Positions 26,141-34,547 of a DNA stretch of 64,000 nucleotides are shown piece after piece; positions within the stretch are counted from its first letter, which is position 1, and every line of letters starts with the position of its first letter. The notes under the pieces are model-generated. The model ran no database searches and had not been told where the DNA came from. It worked only from the letters and a program-made list of their open reading frames with translations. The stretch is from NCBI GenBank assembly GCA_034086685.1, contig JAXDZY010000124.1:11814-75813 (forward strand), read 5' to 3'. This DNA is from TWA4 sp034086685 (lineage in GTDB: Bacteria; Bacillota; Clostridia; Lachnospirales; Lachnospiraceae). Position numbers and translations under genes: made by a program.

Positions 26141-26184
26141 ACAGAAGCTGTCTTTCCCGGTTCTTTGGAAAAGGCAGCTTCTGT
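26141..26184. terminator. Terminator at the end of the AraC-family gene
   Basis: ACAGAAGCTG and CAGCTTCTGT form a 10-bp stem with T tracts on both sides (TTTATTC on the minus strand, TTTTTCC on the plus). It lies 10 nt after the AraC-type gene stop. Confidence 0.75.
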
Positions 26185-26194
26185 TTTTCCTCCT

Positions 26195-27085
26195 CTATTC
26201 GGCAAGAAACAGATTTTTCCATTCTCTTGGGGTAAAAGTCTCCCGGTGATGATAATCCAGATCCTGCCGGCCGACGGTCTCAATCTTCTGATAGAGCCGA
26301 TCCTGTCTGACCATACTCACATAATTTCTGGGAGTTACACCGGTAAATTCCTTAAAATATTTTACAAAATGAGACTGATCATAATAACCCAGTGCATTGG
26401 ATACCTCCGTAATATCCATATCATTGCGGTAACCAAGATATTCCAGAGATTTCTGAAATTTTATGTATTTGCAGAGAGTTTTTGGTGACATACCGAATCC
26501 CGCTTTGATCATCTTGCTCATATAACGCTGCGAATAGCCCAGATGGCGGCTCAGTTCATCGATTCTGATATCGCCGTTTGTCCTGCTGACCATGGCGTAT
26601 ATGGACGGAACCTGTGAGTTCAGATTGTGTTCCACACTGCTTCCCAGAAATTCCTCAAATACATTCTGAAAGATCCGGCATCTCCGTGAAAAGCCATTTT
26701 CCTGCAGGAAATATGTATGAAGTTCTTCCGCATACACGGGCTGGCTCAGAAATTTCTGTACGTATCCCACAATCCCCGGCATAAAGCGGATTCCAAAATA
26801 CTCTGTATCGGGTTTCAGTTTTACAAACATCGCTTCCACATCAGGTTCAAGTGTAATTATGGAAAACTCTGATTGGTCACATGCTATTAAGGTCTGTATT
26901 CCCACATCCGGAACCATTCGAAAAGTAATATAACCGTCTTCATCTGCCTTTTCAGCGCCATAGGTGCAGAAACTGAAAAACTCCTGGATCCCGCGCTGGT
27001 AAACCTGATATTTATAATATCTGGCAGTGGTCTGAAGCAGATATGGCTGTACCGGATCGATAAATGATAATGTGTAAGCTGACAT
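26195..27085 (-). CDS. AraC-family transcriptional regulator
   Basis: A 296-residue regulator with an N-terminal sensor part and a C-terminal double helix-turn-helix (about residues 188-275). The first helix pair is IRIDELSRHLGYSQRYMSKMIKAGFGMSPKTL. The second is DITEVSNALGYYDQSHFVKYFKEFTGVTPRNY, the classical AraC second HTH. A sensor of the AraC DUF6597 type is possible from the FYKYQ...GRxP-like layout, but the ligand is unknown. The ATG at 27085 follows AAGGAAGGAG. It is transcribed alone and no obvious target operon is adjacent. Confidence 0.88.
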   Translation of the reverse strand: MSAYTLSFIDPVQPYLLQTTARYYKYQVYQRGIQEFFSFCTYGAEKADEDGYITFRMVPDVGIQTLIACDQSEFSIITLEPDVEAMFVKLKPDTEYFGIRFMPGIVGYVQKFLSQPVYAEELHTYFLQENGFSRRCRIFQNVFEEFLGSSVEHNLNSQVPSIYAMVSRTNGDIRIDELSRHLGYSQRYMSKMIKAGFGMSPKTLCKYIKFQKSLEYLGYRNDMDITEVSNALGYYDQSHFVKYFKEFTGVTPRNYVSMVRQDRLYQKIETVGRQDLDYHHRETFTPREWKNLFLAE

Positions 27086-27211
27086 TTATTTCTCCTTCCT
27101 TTTTGAAAACTGTTACGTTTCCATGTTACCGCTGACAGCCGTCAGAAGCAGGAAATCATACTCCCGCAAAGCGTGTCCGTACGGTCAGAAAATACTGCTT
27201 TAACCATACAA

Positions 27212-27251
27212 ACACAAAAAAGGCGGCAAGACATAATGTCTCACCGCCTTT
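27212..27251 (-). terminator. Aspartokinase terminator
   Basis: AAAGGCGG and CCGCCTTT enclose a second small hairpin (GACATTATGTC) and are followed by T residues on the minus strand. It lies about 65 nt past the aspartokinase stop. Confidence 0.85.
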
Positions 27252-27313
27252 GACGAAACTGTTGTATAGGAGTATAAAACATATTCCCGAAAATGTCAAC
27301 AACTGAATTCAAA

Positions 27314-28633
27314 TTACAATTCCATGTTCACAAAAACATCGTAGATAGCCTGAACAGATGCTTCAAAATCCTTACTCTCAATACCGACAATAATATTCAT
27401 CTCACTGGAACCCTGATCGATCATCTTGATATTGATGCCTGAATGCGCCAGTGCCGCAAATACTCTTGCCGCAATACCTTTATTCTTTTTCATGCCGCGT
27501 CCTACCACTGCTACCAGAGCCAGATCCGTCTCCAGCTCAATCACATCCGGTTCGCACAGACGACGGATTTCGGAAAGAATAAGCTGTTCATGTTCTTCAA
27601 ATTCGTGCTGATTCACATAAACGGTCATGGTATCAATGCCGGAAGGCATATGTTCAAACGGTACTCCCGCTTTTTCAAAAGCAGACAGAACTCTGCGTCC
27701 GAAACCGATCTCTGCATTCATCATATCCTTCTCGATACTGATGGAAGTGAAACCTTTGCGTCCCGCAATGCCCGTAATGGCATATCTGGGCTTGTAACAG
27801 GTGTTGGCAACGATCATGGTACCCTTGTCATCCGGTGCATTTGTATTGCGGATATTGATGGGAATACCGGCTTTTCTGACCGGGAAAATAGCATCCTCAT
27901 GCAGCACACTGGCTCCCATATAGGAAAGCTCTCTTAACTCCTGATAAGTAATCGTCTCAATGATCTCGGGATCCTTAACGATACGGGGATCTGTCAGCAT
28001 GAAACCGGACACGTCTGTCCAGTTTTCATAGATGTCAGCTTTACACGCTTTAGCCACAATAGAACCTGTTACATCCGAACCTCCGCGTGAAAAGGTTTTT
28101 ACGCGTCCATCTGCATAAGCTCCGTAAAATCCGGGAATAACAGCCTTCTCCGTCTTTTCAAGACAGGCTGAAAGCTTCTCATCGGTCACCACATCGTCAA
28201 AACTGCCGTCTGCCCTGAATGTAATATAATCAGCCGCATCCAGAAATGTATATCCCAGATACTCAGCCATCACAATACCATTCAGATATTCGCCTCTGGA
28301 AGCAGCATAGTCAACCCCTGCTTTCTCCAGAAACTTTCTGCGGATCGTATCAAATTCCCCATCCAGGGATAAATTCAGATCAAGTCCGCTGATGATCTCA
28401 TCATAGCGTGACCTGATTTCCGCCAGAACTGCTTCAAAATCTTCATCTGCTTCCGCCAGACTGTAGCAGCTATATAAAAGGTCTGTTACCTTGGTATCGC
28501 CGGAAAATCTTTTACCAGGAGCAGAAGGTACAACATAACGTCTCGCATCTTCACTGCGGATAATTGCGCCCACTTTTTTGAACTGCTCTGCACTTGCCAG
28601 GGAACTGCCGCCAAATTTCACTACTTTCTTCAT
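27314..28633 (-). CDS. Aspartate kinase
   Basis: A 439-residue monofunctional aspartokinase, first step of the lysine/threonine/methionine branch. KKVVKFGGSSLASAEQF is the ATP-binding N-terminus and FSRGGSDVTGSIVAKA the substrate/ATP loop; ELSYMGASVLHEDAI follows. Two ACT domains occupy about 300-439 (GRKGFTSISIEKDMMNAE and LVAVVGRGMKKNKGIAARVF), so feedback control by lysine or threonine is likely; which cannot be told. The ATG at 28633 follows GGAGG by 10 nt; 15 upstream in-frame codons are rejected. Only about 75 bp separates it from the upstream gene, too short for a lysine riboswitch. Confidence 0.95.
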   Translation of the reverse strand: MKKVVKFGGSSLASAEQFKKVGAIIRSEDARRYVVPSAPGKRFSGDTKVTDLLYSCYSLAEADEDFEAVLAEIRSRYDEIISGLDLNLSLDGEFDTIRRKFLEKAGVDYAASRGEYLNGIVMAEYLGYTFLDAADYITFRADGSFDDVVTDEKLSACLEKTEKAVIPGFYGAYADGRVKTFSRGGSDVTGSIVAKACKADIYENWTDVSGFMLTDPRIVKDPEIIETITYQELRELSYMGASVLHEDAIFPVRKAGIPINIRNTNAPDDKGTMIVANTCYKPRYAITGIAGRKGFTSISIEKDMMNAEIGFGRRVLSAFEKAGVPFEHMPSGIDTMTVYVNQHEFEEHEQLILSEIRRLCEPDVIELETDLALVAVVGRGMKKNKGIAARVFAALAHSGINIKMIDQGSSEMNIIVGIESKDFEASVQAIYDVFVNMEL

Positions 28634-28706
28634 TCTGTGTCTACCTCCAAAAAATCTGGTCCATATATATAAAGCCACAGATTCCGAATTTAATCAAGCA
28701 TTTTTT

Positions 28707-29228
28707 TCAATTTTCGCGATTTTTTGCTTCCGTTCCACAGTCTTCTCCGGTTTCCGGCTCTGTTTTCGTCCTTCTCTCCACCTCACTTCCCCATTCCGTC
28801 TCAATCTTTTTGTCAGATTTTATATCTGATTCATCTTCTGTTTCTGTTTCAAAACCGGTCTGCAAAACATTCACACTCTCCTTTGTTTCAGGATAAGCCG
28901 TCATATTCCTTGACGGATTCGTGAACTCGGTTTTCTGACTTGACAGAATTCCTGTCTGAAACATCACACAGCAGACACACGCCAGGACTGCTGCTCCTGT
29001 ACCAATCAAACACAGAAATCGATTTCTTCTGCGCCCCTGGTTCGACTCAATCGCTGCTCTGACTCTTGTATTGAGTTCCCCTGGTATCTGAATTGCGTCA
29101 TACAGCTCTTTAGCCTGACGGAACCGGTCCGCCCCGCAATCCAGCAGCATACCACTCTGATCACCGCCGTGCTCAGCTGATTCCGACCAGTCTGAGTGAC
29201 AGTGACTTTCCTCTTCAAGATCGCTCAA
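28707..29228 (-). CDS. Short anti-sigma-factor-like membrane protein
   Basis: A 173-residue protein starting with TTG at 29228, coupled to the sigma gene by a TTGA overlap. Residues 1-70 are cytoplasmic; RFRQAKELYDAIQIPGELNTRVRAAI resembles the N-terminal sigma-binding part of RsiV-like anti-sigma factors. One membrane helix follows (about 71-90, FLCLIGTGAAVLACVCCVMF). The outer part is only ~83 residues, rich in Thr, Glu and Lys, and lacks the DUF3298 lysozyme-sensing domain of RsiV. It therefore looks truncated or degenerate; no frameshift continuation is visible downstream. Position next to the sigma gene supports the call. Confidence 0.6.
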   Translation of the reverse strand: MSDLEEESHCHSDWSESAEHGGDQSGMLLDCGADRFRQAKELYDAIQIPGELNTRVRAAIESNQGRRRNRFLCLIGTGAAVLACVCCVMFQTGILSSQKTEFTNPSRNMTAYPETKESVNVLQTGFETETEDESDIKSDKKIETEWGSEVERRTKTEPETGEDCGTEAKNREN

Positions 29229-29725
29229 TCCGAATCCTCCTTTATGATTCCTTTCAGCTTTCGAAGTCCACTGTACATACGTGATTTTACTGTGTTAAGA
29301 TTTGTCTGCGTCACATCCGCAATTTCTTTCAGTGTTAATTCTTCAAAATAATAAAGAATAATAACCGTTCTGACCTCCGGGTTCAAACGGTCCAGTTTTT
29401 TAAAAACCTCTTCTCCTGGTTCAAAAGCTGATTCAATGTAAATACCGTTGTTCCATCCCTCCCAGCTGTCCGAATCTACCGGTATTTCTTTATCATGTTT
29501 TCTGAGATACATAAGGCATTCATTTACCAGAATACGATAAAACCATGTTTTAACTGCCTTGATATCACGTAACGTACGATATTTCTCCAGAGCACGACAG
29601 ATTGCATTCTGCACCGCATCCATCGCACCATCCGGGTTTTTTATATATGAATATGCCAGCCGATAGAATTTCTCCTGATTCGCGAGAATATATTCAACGA
29701 TCTGATCATAATACTTTCCTGCCAA
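29225..29725 (-). CDS. ECF-type RNA polymerase sigma factor
   Basis: A 166-residue group 4 sigma factor. Region 2 spans about residues 14-75 (FYRLAYSYIKNPDGAMDAVQNAICRALEKY, then TWFYRILVNECLMYLRK). Region 4 spans about 108-160 (LNPEVRTVIILYYFEELTLKEIADVTQTNLNTVKSRM). The layout resembles SigV-type regulators. The start is TTG at 29725 after an AGGTGG site, in an unusual arrangement where both members of the sigma/anti-sigma pair use TTG. The trigger is unknown. A folded segment lies upstream. Confidence 0.88.
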   Translation of the reverse strand: MAGKYYDQIVEYILANQEKFYRLAYSYIKNPDGAMDAVQNAICRALEKYRTLRDIKAVKTWFYRILVNECLMYLRKHDKEIPVDSDSWEGWNNGIYIESAFEPGEEVFKKLDRLNPEVRTVIILYYFEELTLKEIADVTQTNLNTVKSRMYSGLRKLKGIIKEDSD

Positions 29726-29799
29726 TCCAATACCACCTGTTCTGTAAATACGATTCCTATACTGTCACTTTTCCCATACTGCCCTGCCCCGAATTCAAA

Positions 29800-29935
29800 C
29801 CTGTCATGCGGCGGTCTTCTCCTGCTTCAGGTACCTTTTGTACCACAAAGCCCCGCCTTTCTCCCTGCTGCAGGGAGATTGCAGCTGCAGCGGTTTCTTT
29901 GGCATCATTGCTGATTGCTATAACCAGTCAGTTTC
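29800..29935 (-). ncRNA. Candidate structured RNA upstream of the sigma gene
   Basis: The minus-strand transcript of this stretch folds into nested helices. CTCCCTG-CAG-CAGGGAG (29877-29861) is a 7-bp hairpin. GGCGG (29857-29853) pairs with CCGCC (29814-29810) around GCTT/AAGC and the GGTAC/GTACC hairpin (29844-29830). No known RNA family is recognised. The reading frame on this strand is open for about 56 codons but has no start codon, so a decayed gene is an alternative. The rest of 29726-30140 is AT-rich with no supported gene. Confidence 0.4.
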
Positions 29936-30144
29936 AATCAATTTTCTTTTAATACTCTATATTATTGTTGTCATCTTTTCCGGGAATTCATCTATCTGAA
30001 TTTATATCTATTCAAAAATTATGCTATCAAAATAATCGTTATTTTGTCAGTTCTGTCTAAAATAATGTTGTAAAATCCACATCATCATCTTTATTATAAA
30101 TAATAACCTGCCTTTTTTCAAGAGCCGAATCGGAAAATAAAGCA

Positions 30145-30216
30145 CAAAAAAAGCCCGCTGTACATATCGTCATGCCGGGCCGGAAAATTCCGGACAGAGA
30201 TATACTCTGCCCGGAA
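30145..30216 (-). terminator. Tandem terminators after typA
   Basis: First hairpin: TTCCGGGCAGAG and CTCTGTCCGGAA (30216-30188) followed by TTTT. Second: GCCCG and CGGGC with internal pairs (30180-30153) followed by TTTTTTT. Both follow the typA stop at 30222. Confidence 0.85.
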
Positions 30217-30221
30217 CAGAA

Positions 30222-32060
30222 TCAGTTGTTTTTCTTGTTGTGAGCCATCTTCTTACGAGTTGAAGCATCCAGAATCTTTTTGCGGATACGCAGATGTTCC
30301 GGTGTGATTTCCAGAAGTTCATCAGTATCGATGAATTCCAGCGCCTGCTCCAGACTCATGGCCTTGGGCGGTACCAGATGCAGTGCATCGTCAGAACCGG
30401 ATGCACGGGTATTGGTCAGCTGTTTTTTCTTGCAGACATTCACTTCAATGTCAACACCTTTTCCGTTCTCACCGATTACCATACCGGCATAAACCTTTTC
30501 ACCGGGCCCGATGAAAAGAACACCTCTCTCCTGCGCGTTAAACAGGCCATAGGTGATGCTTTCGCCTGTTTCAAAGGCAATAAGAGAACCCTGCTTACGA
30601 TAGCTTATTTCGCCTTTAAACGGGCCATAGCTGTCAAATACTGTGTTCATGACACCTGTTCCTTTGGTATCCGTCAGAAATTCTCCGCGATAACCGATAA
30701 GACCACGGGAAGGAATCAGAAATTCCAGACGGGTACTTCCTGTTCCATTGGGGCTCATACCCAGCAGCTCGCCTTTTCTCTGGCTCAGCTTCTGGATAAC
30801 ATTACCGGAAAATTCATCGTCAACATCCACAAAAACACGTTCCATGGGCTCCAGCAGATGGCCTTTTTCATCTTCTTTATACAGCACTTCCGCTTTGCTG
30901 ACTGCAAATTCATAGCCCTCACGTCTCATATTCTCGATCAGAATGGACAGATGCAGCTCCCCACGGCCGGAAACCTTAAAGCATTCTGTTGTTTCCGTAT
31001 CCTCCACACGAAGGCTCACATCAGTATTCAGCTCACGATACAGACGGTCTCTTAAATGTCTGGAAGTCACAAACTTGCCTTCCTGACCTGCAAAAGGACT
31101 GTCATTTACCATAAACTGCATGGCAATGGTGGGTTCTGAAATCTTCTGAAAAGGAATTGCCTCCGGTGCCTCCGGTGCACACAGCGTATCACCGATATGA
31201 AGCTGTGCAATACCGGACACAGCTACGATATCGCCAATCTCTGCACTGTCCACTTCCACTTTCTCCAGACCGTCAAATTTATAAAGACGGCTGACTTTTA
31301 CCTTCAGCTGTTTATCTTCATCATGTGCATTGACGATTACCACATCCTGATTAACCTTCAGAGTACCGTTTTCCACCTTTCCCACACCGATACGGCCCAC
31401 GTATTCGTTGTAATCGATGGTACTGATCAGCATCTGGGTCGGTGCATCCGGATCTCCCTGAGGTGCGGGCATATATTCCAGAATCGTATCCAGCAGAGGA
31501 CACATGTCTCTGGGTTCATCTGCCAGATCACATACTGCATAACCGCCTTTGGCCGAAGCATACACAAACGGACAGTCCAGCTGCTCTTCCGATGCATCCA
31601 GCTCGATAAACAGATCCAGTACTTCATCCACAACCCCGTCCACACGCGCATCCGGACGGTCAATCTTATTGATGCAGACCATAACCGCAAGATCCAGTTC
31701 CAGAGCCTTGCGAAGAACAAATTTGGTCTGGGGCATGGCGCCTTCAAAAGCATCTACCACCAGAATAACGCCATCCACCATCTTAAGGACACGTTCCACC
31801 TCACCGCCGAAGTCCGCATGTCCGGGTGTATCGACCACGTTGATTTTCACACCTTTATAATTAATTGCCGTATTTTTGGATAAAATCGTGATTCCTCTTT
31901 CTCTTTCCAGATCATTGGAATCCATCACCCGCTCTGCCACTTCCTGATTTTCCCGGAATACACCGCTCTGACGCAGAAGCTGATCCACGAGAGTTGTTTT
32001 ACCGTGATCAACATGGGCAATAATTGCAACATTTCTTATATCTTCTCTATTTGTTTTCAT
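30222..32060 (-). CDS. typA: Ribosome-associated GTPase TypA/BipA
   Basis: A 612-residue translation GTPase of the EF-G/LepA class that binds the ribosome and acts in stress and cold growth and 50S maturation. G motifs are AHVDHGKTTLVDQLLRQSG (G1), RERGITI (G2), VVDTPGHADFGGEVERVL (G3) and INKIDRPDAR (G4). The C-terminus has the BipA-specific region (LIPSRGLIGYRGEFLTDTKG, YGLFNAQERG, EITPEHLRIRKKIL). The ATG follows GGGGAGGGG about 10 nt upstream. It is monocistronic between its promoter and tandem terminators. Confidence 0.97.
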   Translation of the reverse strand: MKTNREDIRNVAIIAHVDHGKTTLVDQLLRQSGVFRENQEVAERVMDSNDLERERGITILSKNTAINYKGVKINVVDTPGHADFGGEVERVLKMVDGVILVVDAFEGAMPQTKFVLRKALELDLAVMVCINKIDRPDARVDGVVDEVLDLFIELDASEEQLDCPFVYASAKGGYAVCDLADEPRDMCPLLDTILEYMPAPQGDPDAPTQMLISTIDYNEYVGRIGVGKVENGTLKVNQDVVIVNAHDEDKQLKVKVSRLYKFDGLEKVEVDSAEIGDIVAVSGIAQLHIGDTLCAPEAPEAIPFQKISEPTIAMQFMVNDSPFAGQEGKFVTSRHLRDRLYRELNTDVSLRVEDTETTECFKVSGRGELHLSILIENMRREGYEFAVSKAEVLYKEDEKGHLLEPMERVFVDVDDEFSGNVIQKLSQRKGELLGMSPNGTGSTRLEFLIPSRGLIGYRGEFLTDTKGTGVMNTVFDSYGPFKGEISYRKQGSLIAFETGESITYGLFNAQERGVLFIGPGEKVYAGMVIGENGKGVDIEVNVCKKKQLTNTRASGSDDALHLVPPKAMSLEQALEFIDTDELLEITPEHLRIRKKILDASTRKKMAHNKKNN

Positions 32061-32141
32061 AAACTGCGGCCCCTCCCCGGACCTTTCTCATCAGACAAAC
32101 TGATTTCTGCCATTTATTTAAATTTAGAATTTCCGTTAGCG

Positions 32142-32170
32142 ATTATAGTACGGATGACACAAATTATCAA
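32142..32170 (-). promoter_or_regulatory. typA promoter
   Basis: Minus-strand TTGATA (32170-32165) and TATAAT (32147-32142), 17-bp spacing, about 85 nt before the typA start. A divergent extended -10 (TGGTATGAT, about 32265-32273) serves the LspA-like gene on the other strand. Confidence 0.8.
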
Positions 32171-32307
32171 CTGATTTAAGCGGAGTTTTTTGATTTTGTA
32201 CCAGCTCATGTCCGAAACAGTAATTATTTTCAATTTTTTGGTTCTTTTATCCATACTTTTCCTGTGGTATGATGATAAAAAATCCAATATAAAACGGAGG
32301 CTTTGAA

Positions 32308-32754
32308 ATGTTTACTCTTTTCCTGTCCGCTCTGTCGGTTTTTGTTCCCGACCAGTATCTGAAGCACAAAATACGCAGGGATAAAAATCTTCCCCATCCC
32401 CACGGCCGCCATGTGATTCTGCGCTATTCCAGAAACAGCGGTATGTTCATGAATCTTCTGCAGAACCACCCCCGGCTGGTCTGCATTCTGACCTCTTCTG
32501 CTCTGGTTCTTCTGTCGGCTTTTTCCTTTTTTATCTGCCGGAGGGAAAGTTCCCTGCTGCTGCGGCTGGCACTGGGTCTGATGCTGGGAGGGGCCGCCAG
32601 CAATGTATACGATCATCTGACCTGCGGCTTTGTAACGGATTATATTTCCTTCAGTCAGCCTTCACGCTTCAGCCACATCGTCTACAATCTGGCCGATTTC
32701 GCCATCTTTTTTTCTGCTGCTCTCATTGTTCTTTCTGCGGAAAGCGGCAGATAA
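32308..32754 (+). CDS. Signal peptidase II (LspA)-like protein
   Basis: A 148-residue membrane protein with 3-4 helices. LspA motifs are present but divergent: DQYLK (D15, K19), NSGMF (about 43-47), GGAASNVYDHLTCGFVTDYISF (D102) and YNLADFAI (D130). The last two contain the catalytic aspartate pair of lipoprotein signal peptidase. The classical GNLIDR is changed to SNVYDH. It may be a second, specialised LspA rather than the housekeeping one. An AACGGAGG site precedes the ATG. Its stop abuts the stop of the convergent S8 peptidase gene with no spacer. Confidence 0.75.
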   Translation: MFTLFLSALSVFVPDQYLKHKIRRDKNLPHPHGRHVILRYSRNSGMFMNLLQNHPRLVCILTSSALVLLSAFSFFICRRESSLLLRLALGLMLGGAASNVYDHLTCGFVTDYISFSQPSRFSHIVYNLADFAIFFSAALIVLSAESGR

Positions 32755-34476
32755 TCAGGACAATCCGGCCAGAACTTCAAAAATCCGGTAAAGATTCAGT
32801 TTACCGTAGCCCCACTCGTTATTTGGATAGGACAGCGTATTCTGCCTCACTGCACCGATGGTCAGAAAAAACTTCACCGTTGTCCCGGTCATCACCGGAA
32901 GATTTCCATTGACAACACCCCAGGTCAGAATCGAGGCTGCTGCACCCGCGGTAATTGCTGCCGCACCGCTGGTTCCCGTCCTCTGCTCATATCCCGATAT
33001 GCTTTGAAGTGACGGGCCGTCAATGGAAACTCCCGGAGCAGCGATGGTCGGCTGCTGTTGTCCGGTACGGGTTTTCCCTCTTCCTGACTGTATATAAATA
33101 CTGTCTGTGATATGATCATACGCACCTGCAGTGATCAGATGCTCACCCGCCGAGGGATCGGTCAGCGTTACATCCACATCAGGCTTCAGAAAAACAGTTT
33201 CCGGCCGGATCAGCCCTTGCGCAGGCAGCCACATGTGAAAACCACCTCCATAATGAAATACGCTGTAGACAAGTATCTTCCAGATTCCCGGTGCAGGACG
33301 CGAAAATTTAAGCGTCACGATCTGACTCCCTTTTCCCGATGCATCAAACCAGAAATTTACTTCCAGTACAGTTCCTTCCAGTACAAACTGGAGCCGGCTT
33401 CCCACACCCGGTCTTGTGGTGAATTTTTCCGCTCTCTGACCGGAAGGAGAAATTACCGCCACCGTCACCAGTTCAGACAGATCCGGCCAGATTTCCAGTG
33501 TGAATCCCTGTTCATTATCCGCTACCTGCAGTTCCACCGTATCGGGTATTTCCTGAGAAGGAGCATCTCCGAAATAATGGTGAGCTCTCACTGCCTCATT
33601 TCCCGAAGCTGCCACCAGAGCCATTCTGTGTGATCTGGAAATTCTTTCCAGTATCAGCCCCAGCGGCGACCCTCCGTCATGGCCGCCCATATTACTCCCC
33701 AGTGTAAAACAGATCACCATGGGCATATCCATTTTCTGCTGCAGGTCCATAAAAAAACGCATGGCCAGCAGAATATCATTTTCCTGAAAAAGCCGGGCCT
33801 CTTCCGGCATCCGGTAGAAATCTCTCAGATATTTTTTGGCCGGCTTGAGCTTTACGACTGCAATTTCAGCCAGAGGTGCCGCCCCCTGGTATACACTTCC
33901 CCCGGTTACCACCCGGCTCCCGGCTGCCACACCCGCCACATAGGTCCCGTGTCCGTCGGTATCCTCGGAAGGAACCAGTTCCCGGGGATTTTCAAAAGCC
34001 AGTGCCCGTTCAATATCCTCCTTCGTATATTCCGTTCCATAATCCATCCCCACAGGTGGTGTCCCTGTCTGAACTGTCTGATCCCAGATGCTCAGAATTC
34101 TGGAGTTTCCGTTTTCATCCAGAAAAGCCGGATGCGTATAATCAATGCCTGTATCTGCAAATGCGATGATCACCCCCTGACCCTGCAGACCGAGAGCCGG
34201 CTGATCTGCCGCTCTGAGAATTCCCGCAGCATTCAGCGCTGATGTGGATAGAGGGATATAAAGAGACGGAATATTCTGATAAAAATAAGCATCTGATCCC
34301 AGAGGAGGCGCTGTATTCCGATCCAGATAAACAATCTTCACATCCCGGTCCGCCGACTGCGAACAAAAACCGGAGATCCGGTCATCAGTAACCCCTGGCG
34401 ACCAGTATTCTCCGGTAATGATATCCATGTATTCTTCTGAAAGAATTTTTTCTCTGCATTCTTCGGAAAAAGCCAT
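32755..34476 (-). CDS. S8 (subtilisin-like) peptidase without signal peptide
   Basis: A 573-residue protease. Catalytic residues are Asp108 (IAFADTGIDYTH), His176 (DTDGHGTYVAGVAAG), the oxyanion Asn in AASGNEA and Ser503 (GTSGAAAITAG). About 90 N-terminal residues precede the catalytic core. Residues ~300-440 form an inserted beta-rich module, as in the clostridial Csp proteases that process spore germination enzymes. There is no signal peptide, fitting spore or cytoplasmic location. The Csp relation is inferred from architecture. The ATG at 34476 has only a modest GGGG site. Confidence 0.85.
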   Translation of the reverse strand: MAFSEECREKILSEEYMDIITGEYWSPGVTDDRISGFCSQSADRDVKIVYLDRNTAPPLGSDAYFYQNIPSLYIPLSTSALNAAGILRAADQPALGLQGQGVIIAFADTGIDYTHPAFLDENGNSRILSIWDQTVQTGTPPVGMDYGTEYTKEDIERALAFENPRELVPSEDTDGHGTYVAGVAAGSRVVTGGSVYQGAAPLAEIAVVKLKPAKKYLRDFYRMPEEARLFQENDILLAMRFFMDLQQKMDMPMVICFTLGSNMGGHDGGSPLGLILERISRSHRMALVAASGNEAVRAHHYFGDAPSQEIPDTVELQVADNEQGFTLEIWPDLSELVTVAVISPSGQRAEKFTTRPGVGSRLQFVLEGTVLEVNFWFDASGKGSQIVTLKFSRPAPGIWKILVYSVFHYGGGFHMWLPAQGLIRPETVFLKPDVDVTLTDPSAGEHLITAGAYDHITDSIYIQSGRGKTRTGQQQPTIAAPGVSIDGPSLQSISGYEQRTGTSGAAAITAGAAASILTWGVVNGNLPVMTGTTVKFFLTIGAVRQNTLSYPNNEWGYGKLNLYRIFEVLAGLS

Positions 34477-34547
34477 TTCAGACCCCGAAAAGTTTTTCCG
34501 TATATAATATGAACTCCGCCGCTGTATTATGAATGCATGCCCGCTTT

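Noticed and set aside
24780..27085. A barstar gene near the Barnase-like gene
   Set aside because: No ~90-residue acidic protein with barstar features occurs on either strand; the neighbours are a PH-domain protein and an AraC regulator.
28634..28706. Lysine riboswitch before aspartokinase
   Set aside because: Only about 75 nt of spacer is available, far short of the ~170-nt aptamer.
32230..32616. 128-codon minus-strand frame opposite the LspA-like gene
   Set aside because: Antisense shadow; Gln/Lys/His-rich without motifs.
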